Made by a program: the position numbers and the translations under genes. Below are positions 10,460-19,630 of a stretch of DNA of 64,000 nt, one piece after another. Each line of letters opens with the position of its first letter. Position 1 is the first letter of the stretch. This DNA comes from an uncultured Mycoplasmatota bacterium (lineage in GTDB: Bacteria > Bacillota_I > Bacilli_A > RF39 > UBA660), in assembly GCA_947652325.1 (NCBI GenBank), contig CANTCQ010000002.1, positions 1 through 64,000 on the forward strand, written 5' to 3'. The notes beneath the pieces were generated by a model. It was not told the origin of the DNA and ran no database searches. It was given only the letters and a program-made list of their open reading frames with translations.

Positions 10460-10890
10460 TGGATGAAAATTTAAGAAGGGATATTATTTTAGCTCATTAT
10501 CAAAATCCTAAAAATAAAGAAATTGTGGAAGATGAACGTTATGTAAAAGTAAATACAAATAATGAATCTTGTATCGACAATATTGATTTATATGTTTTAG
10601 TCGAAGAGGGGAGTATTAAAGATATAAAATTTCAAGGAGAAGCTTGTGCCATCTCTACCTCTTCTACTTCTATTATGATTACAAATTTAATTGGAAAGTC
10701 AATAGAAGAAGCTATGGAGTACATCAAGAATTTTGATGCTATGGTCAATGAAAAAGAATATGATAGTGCACTCTTACAAGAAGGAATCGTTTATAATGAA
10801 ATTTATAAACAGAATAACAGGAAACATTGTGCCTTACTTCCTTACATTGGGATAAGAAAAGTACTAGATAAAAAAGAAGAACTGCTATAG
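10459..10890 (+). CDS. sufU: SufU-type Fe-S scaffold/sulfurtransferase
   Basis: three conserved Cys contexts (ESCID, GEACAISTSSTSIM, RKHCALLP); start overlaps sufS end. Confidence 0.88.
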   Translation: MDENLRRDIILAHYQNPKNKEIVEDERYVKVNTNNESCIDNIDLYVLVEEGSIKDIKFQGEACAISTSSTSIMITNLIGKSIEEAMEYIKNFDAMVNEKEYDSALLQEGIVYNEIYKQNNRKHCALLPYIGIRKVLDKKEELL

Positions 10891-10905
10891 ATAGCAGTTT
10901 TTTTT
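10880..10905 (+). terminator. intrinsic terminator overlapping sufU stop codon
   Basis: AACTGCTAT-AG-ATAGCAGTT followed by T-run; the TAG stop lies at the loop. Confidence 0.75.
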
Positions 10906-10975
10906 GAAAATGTTTTTATTGCTTTTTGATTTAATTATGCTATAATAGACCGCATTAGAAAGAAGTGGATAACTT

Positions 10976-11431
10976 ATGAATAGAGAAATAAAGAGGAATC
11001 TTTTAAAGAAAAGAAATATACTTTGTGCTACTGCGGCTCTTACAGCAGCGACTGTATTAGCTGGATGCGGTAAGAAAGATAAAGAGTATTTGTTACAAGG
11101 AACAATATTAGAACAGTCTGTTATTACAGAAATAAATCATGAAAAAACTATAGCGAAACTTTTGTACCATCAACTAACTGATGGGTCTTGGCATTTTCAT
11201 TATCAAGAAATAGGTGGTGGTGTTTTATATACTGATGAAGAGAAGTGTGATATACCTTCAGCAGTAAAAATTTCAACACCTGATTTTGAAAATATTTTGA
11301 CTTATTTAACAGATGAAGAAGTAAAAAAAGCTATACAAGGAGAATTAACAGATGAAGACATTATTAATATAATATTTAGAATTAATGGAATGTCTGAAAC
11401 CGAAGATAAAGAGGTATCTCAAGGTAGATAA
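10976..11431 (+). CDS. putative lipoprotein, unknown function
   Basis: signal peptide with lipobox TVLAGC. Confidence 0.6.
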   Translation: MNREIKRNLLKKRNILCATAALTAATVLAGCGKKDKEYLLQGTILEQSVITEINHEKTIAKLLYHQLTDGSWHFHYQEIGGGVLYTDEEKCDIPSAVKISTPDFENILTYLTDEEVKKAIQGELTDEDIINIIFRINGMSETEDKEVSQGR

Positions 11432-11475
11432 GTAAAGTCAAGTTATCGTATTTTATTTTTGTCAAGAAATTTTTC

Positions 11476-11505
11476 TTGACATTTGCATATACTTTACTAT
11501 ATAAT
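11476..11505 (+). promoter_or_regulatory. promoter of infC-rpmI-rplT operon
   Basis: TTGACA (11476-11481) - 18 nt - TATAAT (11500-11505). Confidence 0.75.
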
Positions 11506-11530
11506 TTTATTGTTACAAAAAGGAAAGAGA

Positions 11531-11640
11531 CTGTATCCAAAAAGTCCACCTGACTTGCGAATAGCGAGTAGGTTAAGAGCCAATAAAAAACGAGTGTTTT
11601 AGAGTTTGAGGTTTTTAGGTGGATACAATCGTATCTACCT
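11531..11640 (+). ncRNA. L20/infC-type autoregulatory leader with attenuator
   Basis: ACCTgACTTGC/GCGAGTAGGT hairpin competes with the 10-bp AGGTGGATAC-AATC-GTATCTACCT hairpin before TTTTAT; directly upstream of infC. Confidence 0.7.
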
Positions 11641-11666
11641 TTTATAATGTATGGAGGTGCATTTAT

Positions 11667-12191
11667 ATAGCAAATAATAAAAACGACTTGCCAATTAATG
11701 ACCAAATTAAAGTTGCTGAATTAATGGTTATTGGACCAAATGGAGAACAAATGGGTTTAAAAAAGTTAGAGGATGCGCTAACTCTTGCTAGTTATGCGGG
11801 ATTGGATTTAGTTTTAATGAATGCAGGTGGAAATCCAGCTGTTGCTAAAGTTATGGATTATAACAAATTCAAATATGAGCGACAAAAGAAACAAAAAGAA
11901 GCCCAAAAAAAGCAACGTGAAACGAATAAAGAAGTAAAAGAATATCGTTTGTCTATAACTATTGATATCCATGATTTTGAAACTAGAAGAAAAAATGCGC
12001 AAGGATATTTAGAAAAAGGTCATAAAATAAAAGGATTAGTTCGTTTTAAAGGAAGACAAATGGCTCATCCGGAGCTTGGACGAGATGTCTTAAATAAATT
12101 TGCAGAAAGCTTAAGTGATTATGCAGATATAGAAACCGAGCCAAAAATGGAAGGTCGAAGTATGTATATCATTTTAGCACCTAAAAAATAA
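11667..12191 (+). CDS. infC: translation initiation factor IF-3
   Basis: NDQIKVAELMVIGPNGEQMG...GHKIKGLVRFKGRQMAHPELG; start inferred at ATA 11667, 7 nt after GGAGGTG. Confidence 0.9.
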   Translation: MANNKNDLPINDQIKVAELMVIGPNGEQMGLKKLEDALTLASYAGLDLVLMNAGGNPAVAKVMDYNKFKYERQKKQKEAQKKQRETNKEVKEYRLSITIDIHDFETRRKNAQGYLEKGHKIKGLVRFKGRQMAHPELGRDVLNKFAESLSDYADIETEPKMEGRSMYIILAPKK

Positions 12192-12209
12192 AGAAAGAAG
12201 GATGTAAAG

Positions 12210-12407
12210 ATGGCAAAGGGACCAAAACAAAAAACACATAAAGCAAGTAGCAAGGTATTTAAAAAACGTGCAAATGGTACACTTTCTTATAAAAAATCGG
12301 GTGGAAACCATAAAACAAACAAGGATAGTGCGAAACAAGTTAGACAAAGACGTAATAAAGGAACTTTAAGCAAAGGAGATACTGACAGAATTAAGTCAGT
12401 AATCTAG
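12210..12407 (+). CDS. rpmI: 50S ribosomal protein L35
   Basis: [43 protein letters not shown]; located between infC and rplT. Confidence 0.92.
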   Translation: MAKGPKQKTHKASSKVFKKRANGTLSYKKSGGNHKTNKDSAKQVRQRRNKGTLSKGDTDRIKSVI

Positions 12408-12423
12408 TAAGGAGGGTGTATTA

Positions 12424-13005
12424 ATGACAAGAGTTAAAGGTGGAACTGTTTCAAAAAACAGAAGAAGAAAAGTTTTAAAACAAGCAAAAGGATATTTTGG
12501 AAGTAAACATAGACTTTATAAAACAGCACAAGAACAAGTTTTCCATAGTGGAGAATATGCTTATCGTGATAGAAGAGCCAATAAAAGAAACTTTAGAAAA
12601 CTTTGGATTACAAGAATTAATGCTGGATGTCGTGAAAATGATATCAGCTATTCAAAATTTATTAATGGGCTTAATATTGCAGGAATTGAAGTAAATCGTA
12701 AAATGCTTTCTGAGCTCGCTATTGATGATGCAGCCTCTTTTACTAATTTAGTAAATGTTGCTAAAGAAGCTTTAAAAAGTGGAAAAAAAGCAGAAATAAG
12801 AGAAATTAAGAAAGAAACAAAACCAGTTGAAGAAAAGAAAAATGTAAAAAAGGAAGAAAAAGTTACTTCTAAAGAAGAGAAGAAAGAATCTAAAAAAGAT
12901 TATAGTAAAATGACTTTAGCAGCGTTAAAAACAGTTGCGAAAGAACAAGGTGTTAAAGGTTATTCTACTATGAAAAAAGAGGAACTTCTTAGTAATTTAA
13001 AATAA
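12424..13005 (+). CDS. rplT: 50S ribosomal protein L20 with C-terminal extension
   Basis: L20 core ([37 protein letters not shown]...[21 protein letters not shown]) plus K/E-rich linker and terminal [28 protein letters not shown]. Confidence 0.95.
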   Translation: MTRVKGGTVSKNRRRKVLKQAKGYFGSKHRLYKTAQEQVFHSGEYAYRDRRANKRNFRKLWITRINAGCRENDISYSKFINGLNIAGIEVNRKMLSELAIDDAASFTNLVNVAKEALKSGKKAEIREIKKETKPVEEKKNVKKEEKVTSKEEKKESKKDYSKMTLAALKTVAKEQGVKGYSTMKKEELLSNLK

Positions 13006-13028
13006 ATATCCGTAATGGGTATTTTTTT
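13004..13028 (+). terminator. intrinsic terminator of rplT operon
   Basis: AAATATCC-gtaat-GGGTATTT then T-run. Confidence 0.7.
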
Positions 13029-13079
13029 ACAAATTTTTAAAATTTTAGTATAATTGGTAGTAATATAAGGGGTGTTTAT

Positions 13080-14090
13080 ATGGATTTAAAAACAGAAATA
13101 GTTTTTTATGAAGGAGAATATAGAAAGGTTAAACTGTTAATACAGGAATTTGAGTTATCTTTAGCAACTTATCGAAATAAGCGAAAACTTGGATGGGAAC
13201 CACAAAAATCATTTGAACATTGTTTAGCTCTTAAGAAAAAGAAAGAAGAATTAAAAAAGTTAAATATAGATGCAATCGCAAAAAAATATGGAGTTACTTC
13301 TCAAGCTATATACAAGAGATTAGGAGAAGGAAAAGAAATATCAGAAATTGTAAGCCATTTAGAAATAAGAAATCAAAAAAAAGAGAAGATATTTAACCAA
13401 TTTCAAAAGTTAGAGATATCTAATCAATATAAGGATTTTTATGATTTTTGTATTCAAGAGGGTTTGAGTACTAGTAGTATTTATAAGAATTTAGCTGATG
13501 GTATGAATTTATATGATGCAATAGCTTATTCTTTTATAGGAAATCCTAAAAATATAAAATATATTTTTCACGGGATTTTATTAAAATCGTTATGCCAAAA
13601 GTATTGCTTGAATTATGATACGGTTCAGTTTCTATTTAGGAAAACACAAAACTATGAATTTACTTTTATGAAAGCGGTTTTTAATCAAATCTTTTTAAAA
13701 AATTTTGAAAAAAATAGAGAAGAGTTATGGAAGATTTATATTTATTCTGCTTTAGGTGATATTAATTTTTCTAAAGAAATTGTCGATGATAAAATTATTC
13801 AACTCTTTTTTCAAGTTTATTGGCGTTGTCAAGCGTTACAAAAAGATTTTTTGTATTATCAATTTTTAAATACTTTAGATATTTCTTTTTTGATTTCTTT
13901 AAATTTAGAAGACCGGGTTAGAAGTGTATTATCTACAGTTGAGACTTTTTCGTTTTCTTTAAAAGAACTTTATTTTATTTTGGATTTCGAAATGGGTCTT
14001 ATGCAAGATTTTGCTTTTTTAGAAAAGAAAAATATTTGGGTATATAAAGGAAATAGGAGAGTATTAGAAAAATTAAAACCAAGCATTTAA
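13080..14090 (+). CDS. hypothetical protein with HTH-like segment
   Basis: 336-aa ORF; IDAIAKKYGVTSQAIYKRLGEGKEISEI resembles a helix-turn-helix. Confidence 0.5.
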   Translation: MDLKTEIVFYEGEYRKVKLLIQEFELSLATYRNKRKLGWEPQKSFEHCLALKKKKEELKKLNIDAIAKKYGVTSQAIYKRLGEGKEISEIVSHLEIRNQKKEKIFNQFQKLEISNQYKDFYDFCIQEGLSTSSIYKNLADGMNLYDAIAYSFIGNPKNIKYIFHGILLKSLCQKYCLNYDTVQFLFRKTQNYEFTFMKAVFNQIFLKNFEKNREELWKIYIYSALGDINFSKEIVDDKIIQLFFQVYWRCQALQKDFLYYQFLNTLDISFLISLNLEDRVRSVLSTVETFSFSLKELYFILDFEMGLMQDFAFLEKKNIWVYKGNRRVLEKLKPSI

Positions 14091-14100
14091 GCTTGGTTTT
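14075..14100. terminator. bidirectional terminator containing both convergent stop codons
   Basis: AAAACCAAGC-ATTTAA-GCTTGGTTTT. Confidence 0.8.
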
Positions 14101-15049
14101 CTATATAATAAGCATAATATTCATCAAAGGTAATGTTTTCTTCTTGAATGATTTTAGCGGCTTTTTCTCCTACATATCGCCAATGCCATGATTCAAAGCT
14201 ATAACCTGTTAAGTATTCTTTGTTTTCTGGATATCTTTCAATAAACCCGAATTTGTAAGCATTTTCTTTTAACCATGTGTAGGCAGGAGAATCTTTAAAT
14301 GTAGAGGTTGCTTGGTTTTTGATTTCAAAAACATCAATGGCAAGTCCCGTTTGGTGTTCAGAGTGGCCAGGTCTTGCTGCTACTTTATCTGCTGCTTTTT
14401 GACCATTTGCCGCTTTGATATTGTTATAAACTTCTGTTTGTGATTCATGCGTTCTGTAACTTGAATTAACAATTAGTTTTAATTCTTCTTCACTTGCTGC
14501 ATTCCACATTGATACATAAGCATCATTTGCTTCTTCTGTTATTTTGTTTCCAGCATAGGCATATTGAAGCCCAATATTTTTCAAGTTTTCTGGTGCGTAA
14601 TCTTCTGGTAAAGTATAGTATTTATTTACATTTAAAATGTTTCCTTTTTCTAAGTCACAATTTTTTATATTTTCATATAAATCATAATCTCGATTCACGT
14701 TTACGATAGCGACAATATCTTTATTTTCTATATTATTATGTTCTTCTTTATAAGAAAGGTATCTATCTAAATTATGATGAATGTAGTATTTTTCTTTTAT
14801 TATTTCTAGAATAAAGGTATTTTTGGGTATTTCTAAAATATATGCTATTTTTTTATCTTCTTTATAAAAATTTAGAAGTTCTTGTGCTTCGTTTAAAGTA
14901 TAGCCATGTTCTATTAATTTGTATTCAAAAGTTTGTTTGTATTTGAATTCTTTATACATTGTTAATCCTAGATAGCAACCTACAAAAATAGCAAGGAGTA
15001 AAGGAATTCCAATTTTCCAAACTTGCTTTTTTATCTTTAATTTTGTCAT
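14087..15049 (-). CDS. D-alanyl-D-alanine carboxypeptidase, VanY/LdcB-like (M15B)
   Basis: SSYRTHESQ, RPGHSEHQTGLAIDVF, ESWHWRYVG; N-terminal TM. Confidence 0.88.
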   Translation of the reverse strand: MTKLKIKKQVWKIGIPLLLAIFVGCYLGLTMYKEFKYKQTFEYKLIEHGYTLNEAQELLNFYKEDKKIAYILEIPKNTFILEIIKEKYYIHHNLDRYLSYKEEHNNIENKDIVAIVNVNRDYDLYENIKNCDLEKGNILNVNKYYTLPEDYAPENLKNIGLQYAYAGNKITEEANDAYVSMWNAASEEELKLIVNSSYRTHESQTEVYNNIKAANGQKAADKVAARPGHSEHQTGLAIDVFEIKNQATSTFKDSPAYTWLKENAYKFGFIERYPENKEYLTGYSFESWHWRYVGEKAAKIIQEENITFDEYYAYYIENQA

Positions 15050-15157
15050 TAATTTATAACCTCTTTTCTATTTTCATTTTTATTATACCACGTATAAGTT
15101 ATTTACAAATAGAATATTTTGTAGTATGATATTTATACAATAGTAGGAGGGTAAAAG

Positions 15158-15520
15158 ATGAACAAGAAGAATAAGCTTGTATTGGACCATTGTCCCAACT
15201 TTTATCGTATTATTAATTTCGATTATTTTGAAGAGGATGCTGTTACAGAAAAGCTAATTAAAATATATAAAGATTTTATATTTAAGGTTGATATTGCAAA
15301 TCGTGAAGAATTACATATGGTGAAAAAAATTGATTTTGTATTAGGAAAATATGTGGATGATAATTCTTTTCGTTTTAAGTTGCAACAAGAAGTTTTTCAA
15401 GTGAAAATCACAAAAAGTTGTCCTAATGTATTAAAAACTATTATTGAAAATATTATAGCTATTTTTAATCGTTATGAGGAGGAAACAACAAGAAAATTTT
15501 ATATAGCAAGATGGATTTAG
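15158..15520 (+). CDS. hypothetical protein
   Basis: 120-aa ORF with good SD (taggagg). Confidence 0.5.
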   Translation: MNKKNKLVLDHCPNFYRIINFDYFEEDAVTEKLIKIYKDFIFKVDIANREELHMVKKIDFVLGKYVDDNSFRFKLQQEVFQVKITKSCPNVLKTIIENIIAIFNRYEEETTRKFYIARWI

Positions 15521-15837
15521 TTTTATTATATTTTTTATGATTATAATCATTTTTAAAAAAAATTTTTTATTAAAATCAAGATTATTAAATATCATTATTA
15601 TGTTATCTATATATTTTGATAAATTATTATTTAAGCAATTAGTAATGGATAAATTGAAACTTAAATTAAATAGTTTATTAAATTTATTTATTGTTTCCGT
15701 TTTGGATTTGCAATATACATCATTAAGAATAAAAGATTTTTTTCTAAATAGATAATATTTTTTCTTTATAATTTTTCATAAGAAAATCATAGAAATTTTC
15801 AATTATTTCTATGTAATGTTTTGGAATGTTATATTCT

Positions 15838-16872
15838 TTATTTTGTAACAAGCCTTTTTTTAAATGTATGAATAAATAAAGGTGGAATTATAATGATAAA
15901 TATAATGGCTGTAAATATAGGTAAGAAGTAATAAATTCGTAGTTCATTTGTATAAAATTTTCCAATAAATAAAACAGAGGTGAAAAAGGTTATGAACATA
16001 AGTATCGAATGAATAAGATTTTTTTTCTTTTTAGGGAGTAACTCTTTTATAAAAATAGATGCCATGGAAAGATAAATAAATATATCAAATATCCAAGAAA
16101 GAGCTACTATATTTTCAATTTTTTCAATAAAATTAAGTAGTTTAATTTCTTTTAAAATAATATATTCTGGGAATCGATAAATAGAAGCAAGTAATGGTCC
16201 TACAATGGCAATAATTAAAAACATTTTAGCAATTAAGGTAAAACTTCCAAAGAGGTAAGACCATGTATTATTGCTTTTAGCAGTAACAAGCATCAAAATA
16301 GAAGGAGAAACAGACAAAGAAGTATAGTAAAAAACGGATTTTAGAAAATTAAGGGGAGGAGTAATTAGTAAAGGGCTAACATTTCCCATGTCTATATAAC
16401 CACATAAAGCCATTAAAGAGAGAAGTGTCAGAATAACAGAAATGGGTAATAAACAAGCTGCTACTCGAAATGTAGTAATAATTCCATTTTTTGAAATGCG
16501 AATGAGCAAAAGTACTAATGGTAAAGAAATAAACCAAATCGGAGTTTTAATGAGAAAGAAAGAGGAAGCAAAAAGTTGAATAAACGTTAAACCTTCACTT
16601 AATAATACAATTCCATAAAGTAAAAGCAATACGCGCAAGAAAAAACCAAATCCTTTCATTTCTTTTAATACCTCATTTAATGTTCTTTCTCCCTTAAATT
16701 TTTGAATTTTATTGAGTAGAAAAATGAGAAAAACACCAAGAAAAGTTCCAAGCGAAAAGGCAAGGATACTATCTTGTTTAGATAGACCAATAATTGCAGA
16801 AAAGCCAATTCCCAAGAATAGAGCTCTTGTTAAAAAATAATGGACTGAAAAATTTTCAAATTTACTTGTCAT
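15838..16872 (-). CDS. spore germination permease, GerAB family
   Basis: APC-like ~10-TM protein in a GerA-type operon; 4-nt overlap with upstream GerAC-like gene. Confidence 0.8.
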   Translation of the reverse strand: MTSKFENFSVHYFLTRALFLGIGFSAIIGLSKQDSILAFSLGTFLGVFLIFLLNKIQKFKGERTLNEVLKEMKGFGFFLRVLLLLYGIVLLSEGLTFIQLFASSFFLIKTPIWFISLPLVLLLIRISKNGIITTFRVAACLLPISVILTLLSLMALCGYIDMGNVSPLLITPPLNFLKSVFYYTSLSVSPSILMLVTAKSNNTWSYLFGSFTLIAKMFLIIAIVGPLLASIYRFPEYIILKEIKLLNFIEKIENIVALSWIFDIFIYLSMASIFIKELLPKKKKNLIHSILMFITFFTSVLFIGKFYTNELRIYYFLPIFTAIIFIIIIPPLFIHTFKKRLVTK

Positions 16873-17951
16873 TCTTCCACCTCAAATATTAATCCATTTC
16901 GATTGATAATAACTTTTGCATCAAATGAGTAATTTAGTTTTGTAAAATCAATTTCTTTTTTATTTTTTTGATAATTGATTTGATTTATTTTTAAAACATC
17001 ACTATCGTATTCTATAGATTTTTTCATTACTTTTTCCATATTTTCTTTTAATTTTTCCTCCACTTGTTTTTGAATGTTTTCATATGTATCTACTTTTTTA
17101 AAATCCATATTACAATGATTTTCTACAATACGCGTTTCGATTTCCGAAGAAATTTTTACTGATTCTTGTTCTATTTCAATTTCTGATTTTGGTTTATTAA
17201 ATGTTGTGAGAACAATAAAATTTTCTTCATCATTGGGACAGTTTACTTTAAAATGAATTTCTTTAGAGCTTCCATTCATTAAATTAAAAGTAGCTGATTC
17301 ATCTTCGTCAAAATAAGTTTGCAAGTTATACTCTTTAAAAATAGCCATAGGACCTAACTTTAAAACATCATTCTCAATTAAAATAGAAGACAAGTATGTA
17401 TCCTTTTTAGGGTCAATAATATTGGTAACAAATTGTTCGAAATTTAAATCAGAAGCAATATTATTTGTAAATGTAGTACTTTCTATTAAATCTGCAATGG
17501 CTGTACTAACCACTGGATTATTGGCATCTGTTGCATTTAGAATAGAAAAAGCTTTTGTATCTTTGGCAACGGCTAAATAAAAAATATTACGAATATGGTT
17601 GTCTCGAATTAAAAAATCAATAATTTCTTTTACATGTTCTTTGGCAATTTCTTCATTAATAATTACTGTTTTTAAATGAGCTAAGTAAGGCGATTTGGCA
17701 ATTTCAAAAGAAGTATTGGAAAAAGCTTCAGAAATAGAATTTCCTTTTCCTTTAGCGATATATACTTTAGGTTGATTTTGTTTATCATCTTTACTTACTG
17801 TATTTAAAATTTCAAAGGCAACACTATACATTTCCTCTTCGTAATCAATTGATATTCCACTTACAATAGCCATTTCATTTAATTCTATATAATCATAGCA
17901 TCCACTACTTAGAAAAAGTAAAACGAAAGAAAGAAGGAAAAATTTTTTCAT
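16869..17951 (-). CDS. spore germination lipoprotein, Ger(x)C family (GerAC)
   Basis: lipobox LSSGC, ELNEMAIVSGISIDYEEEMYSVAFEI and GerAC organisation. Confidence 0.82.
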   Translation of the reverse strand: MKKFFLLSFVLLFLSSGCYDYIELNEMAIVSGISIDYEEEMYSVAFEILNTVSKDDKQNQPKVYIAKGKGNSISEAFSNTSFEIAKSPYLAHLKTVIINEEIAKEHVKEIIDFLIRDNHIRNIFYLAVAKDTKAFSILNATDANNPVVSTAIADLIESTTFTNNIASDLNFEQFVTNIIDPKKDTYLSSILIENDVLKLGPMAIFKEYNLQTYFDEDESATFNLMNGSSKEIHFKVNCPNDEENFIVLTTFNKPKSEIEIEQESVKISSEIETRIVENHCNMDFKKVDTYENIQKQVEEKLKENMEKVMKKSIEYDSDVLKINQINYQKNKKEIDFTKLNYSFDAKVIINRNGLIFEVEE

Positions 17952-19384
17952 AGCGATTCACTCCTTTTTTTTGTTTGATTTTTTTTTGCTAATATTTTAC
18001 TTCTTTTGGTATCATTTACATATTTTACTTTGAATAAAGTTTTTTTAATATAGGTAAAATCAAAAGGAACAATAGGATAATAATAAGGTTGACCTGCTGA
18101 TTTTACACTTGTAATGTGAATTAAAAAATAAACCAGTGAAAGGGCGATACCATATAATCCATACATAGCAGCAGCTACTAAGAAAATAAAACGGAAATAG
18201 CGAATAGCATTAATAATTTCGAGTTCCGTAAAAATAAGGCTGGTAATAAAAGTAAAGGCAATTATGATAATCATAATGGGACTTACAATTCCTGCAGATA
18301 CGGCTGCTTCTCCTAAAACTAAAGCACCCAAAATGGAAATAGCACTTCCATAACTACTTGGGAATCGTAAATCGCTTTCTCTTAGGATTTCACAAACAAT
18401 TACCATGACAATAGCTTCTATAATAGTGGGAAAAGGAACACCATCATTTTGTGAAGCAAAGTTAACAAGCAAGCTAGTGGGAATTGTTTCCATATTATAG
18501 TTTACAAGAGCAATATAAAAACCAGGCAAAATCATGGTTAAAAAGAAGCTGGCAAATCGTAAAACTTTTAAAAAATTTACATTGACATTCCGATTATAAT
18601 TATCAACTACTGGATTAATAAAATCAGCTAAAAAAGAAGGTAAAATAAGAACAAAAGGTGAAGTATCGACCATGATACAAACCTTTCCTTCTAATAGTGC
18701 AGTTGCAATCACATCAGGTCTTTCACTTTGCGAAATGGTAGGAAAGGGCGTACTTTCATCTTCTGATAAAATATTTGCTACATTTCCCGCATCAATAATC
18801 CCATCAACATCAATTTTGTCTAACTTATCTTTTATCATCTGTACAATACTCATATCCGTGATATCATCAAAATACAAAATTTGTACTTTTGTATTAGTTT
18901 TTCTACCCATATTCAAATCATCACTTTTTAAATGACTTGATTTAATTCTACGTTTTAAAAGACCTAAATTAATTTGAATATTTTCAGTAAACGCATCACT
19001 TGGTCCATAGATAGATTTTTGTACTTCAGGAACACTTACACTTCTGTTGATATCTGCTTTGGTCTCAAATCCTAAAATTTCTTTTTGTGTTAAAACAATG
19101 GTGAATCCATTCGTTAGGTAAAATTCAATTTTATCAGGATTATCAATTTTAACGGTATTAGGTCCTGGAATAATACTTTCAATATTGTATTTTTTTACCC
19201 TCTTTAAATTATTGATAGAAGTTAACTGTTTTAAAATATAATCGTTAACTTTATCACTTCCTGTAACACTTTCTAAATAAAGAACATAAATATCTCCAAA
19301 GTCTTTGGTTACAATTTTCTTGGTAATAAAGTCTGTGTTTTTATCAAATTCTTTTTGCAGTCTAGTTAAGATTTTCTCTTGCAT
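17948..19384 (-). CDS. spore germination protein, GerAA family
   Basis: FPTISQSERPDVIATALLEGKVCIMVDTSPFVLILPSFLADFINP..., LRESDLRFPSSYGSAISILGALVLGEAAVSAGIVSP; start probably at MQEKILTRL (ORF call extends to 19459). Confidence 0.88.
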   Translation of the reverse strand: MQEKILTRLQKEFDKNTDFITKKIVTKDFGDIYVLYLESVTGSDKVNDYILKQLTSINNLKRVKKYNIESIIPGPNTVKIDNPDKIEFYLTNGFTIVLTQKEILGFETKADINRSVSVPEVQKSIYGPSDAFTENIQINLGLLKRRIKSSHLKSDDLNMGRKTNTKVQILYFDDITDMSIVQMIKDKLDKIDVDGIIDAGNVANILSEDESTPFPTISQSERPDVIATALLEGKVCIMVDTSPFVLILPSFLADFINPVVDNYNRNVNVNFLKVLRFASFFLTMILPGFYIALVNYNMETIPTSLLVNFASQNDGVPFPTIIEAIVMVIVCEILRESDLRFPSSYGSAISILGALVLGEAAVSAGIVSPIMIIIIAFTFITSLIFTELEIINAIRYFRFIFLVAAAMYGLYGIALSLVYFLIHITSVKSAGQPYYYPIVPFDFTYIKKTLFKVKYVNDTKRSKILAKKNQTKKRSESL

Positions 19385-19630
19385 ATATTTCACCATTTTT
19401 AGTATGAACAAAAAAAGAAATGGATATGCAAAAACTTGAAAAGGATTGTATAAAGACAATAGTTATAATAAAATAAAAGAGAAAGAAGAGAAAAAAATGA
19501 AATGTAAAGTTTTAGCTATTAACGAAGTAGGAGTAGGACTGGAAATAAATATCGATGAAAACAAATAAAAAGAATGTTCTTTTTTCATGAAATTACGCAA
19601 AAAATAATTTCTATTGTATAATAAAATAAG

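Noticed and set aside
19498-19569. 23-aa ORF MKCKVLAINEVGVGLEINIDENK between gerAA and the methyltransferase
   Set aside because: Has a plausible upstream purine stretch but is too short and unrecognised to support as a gene.
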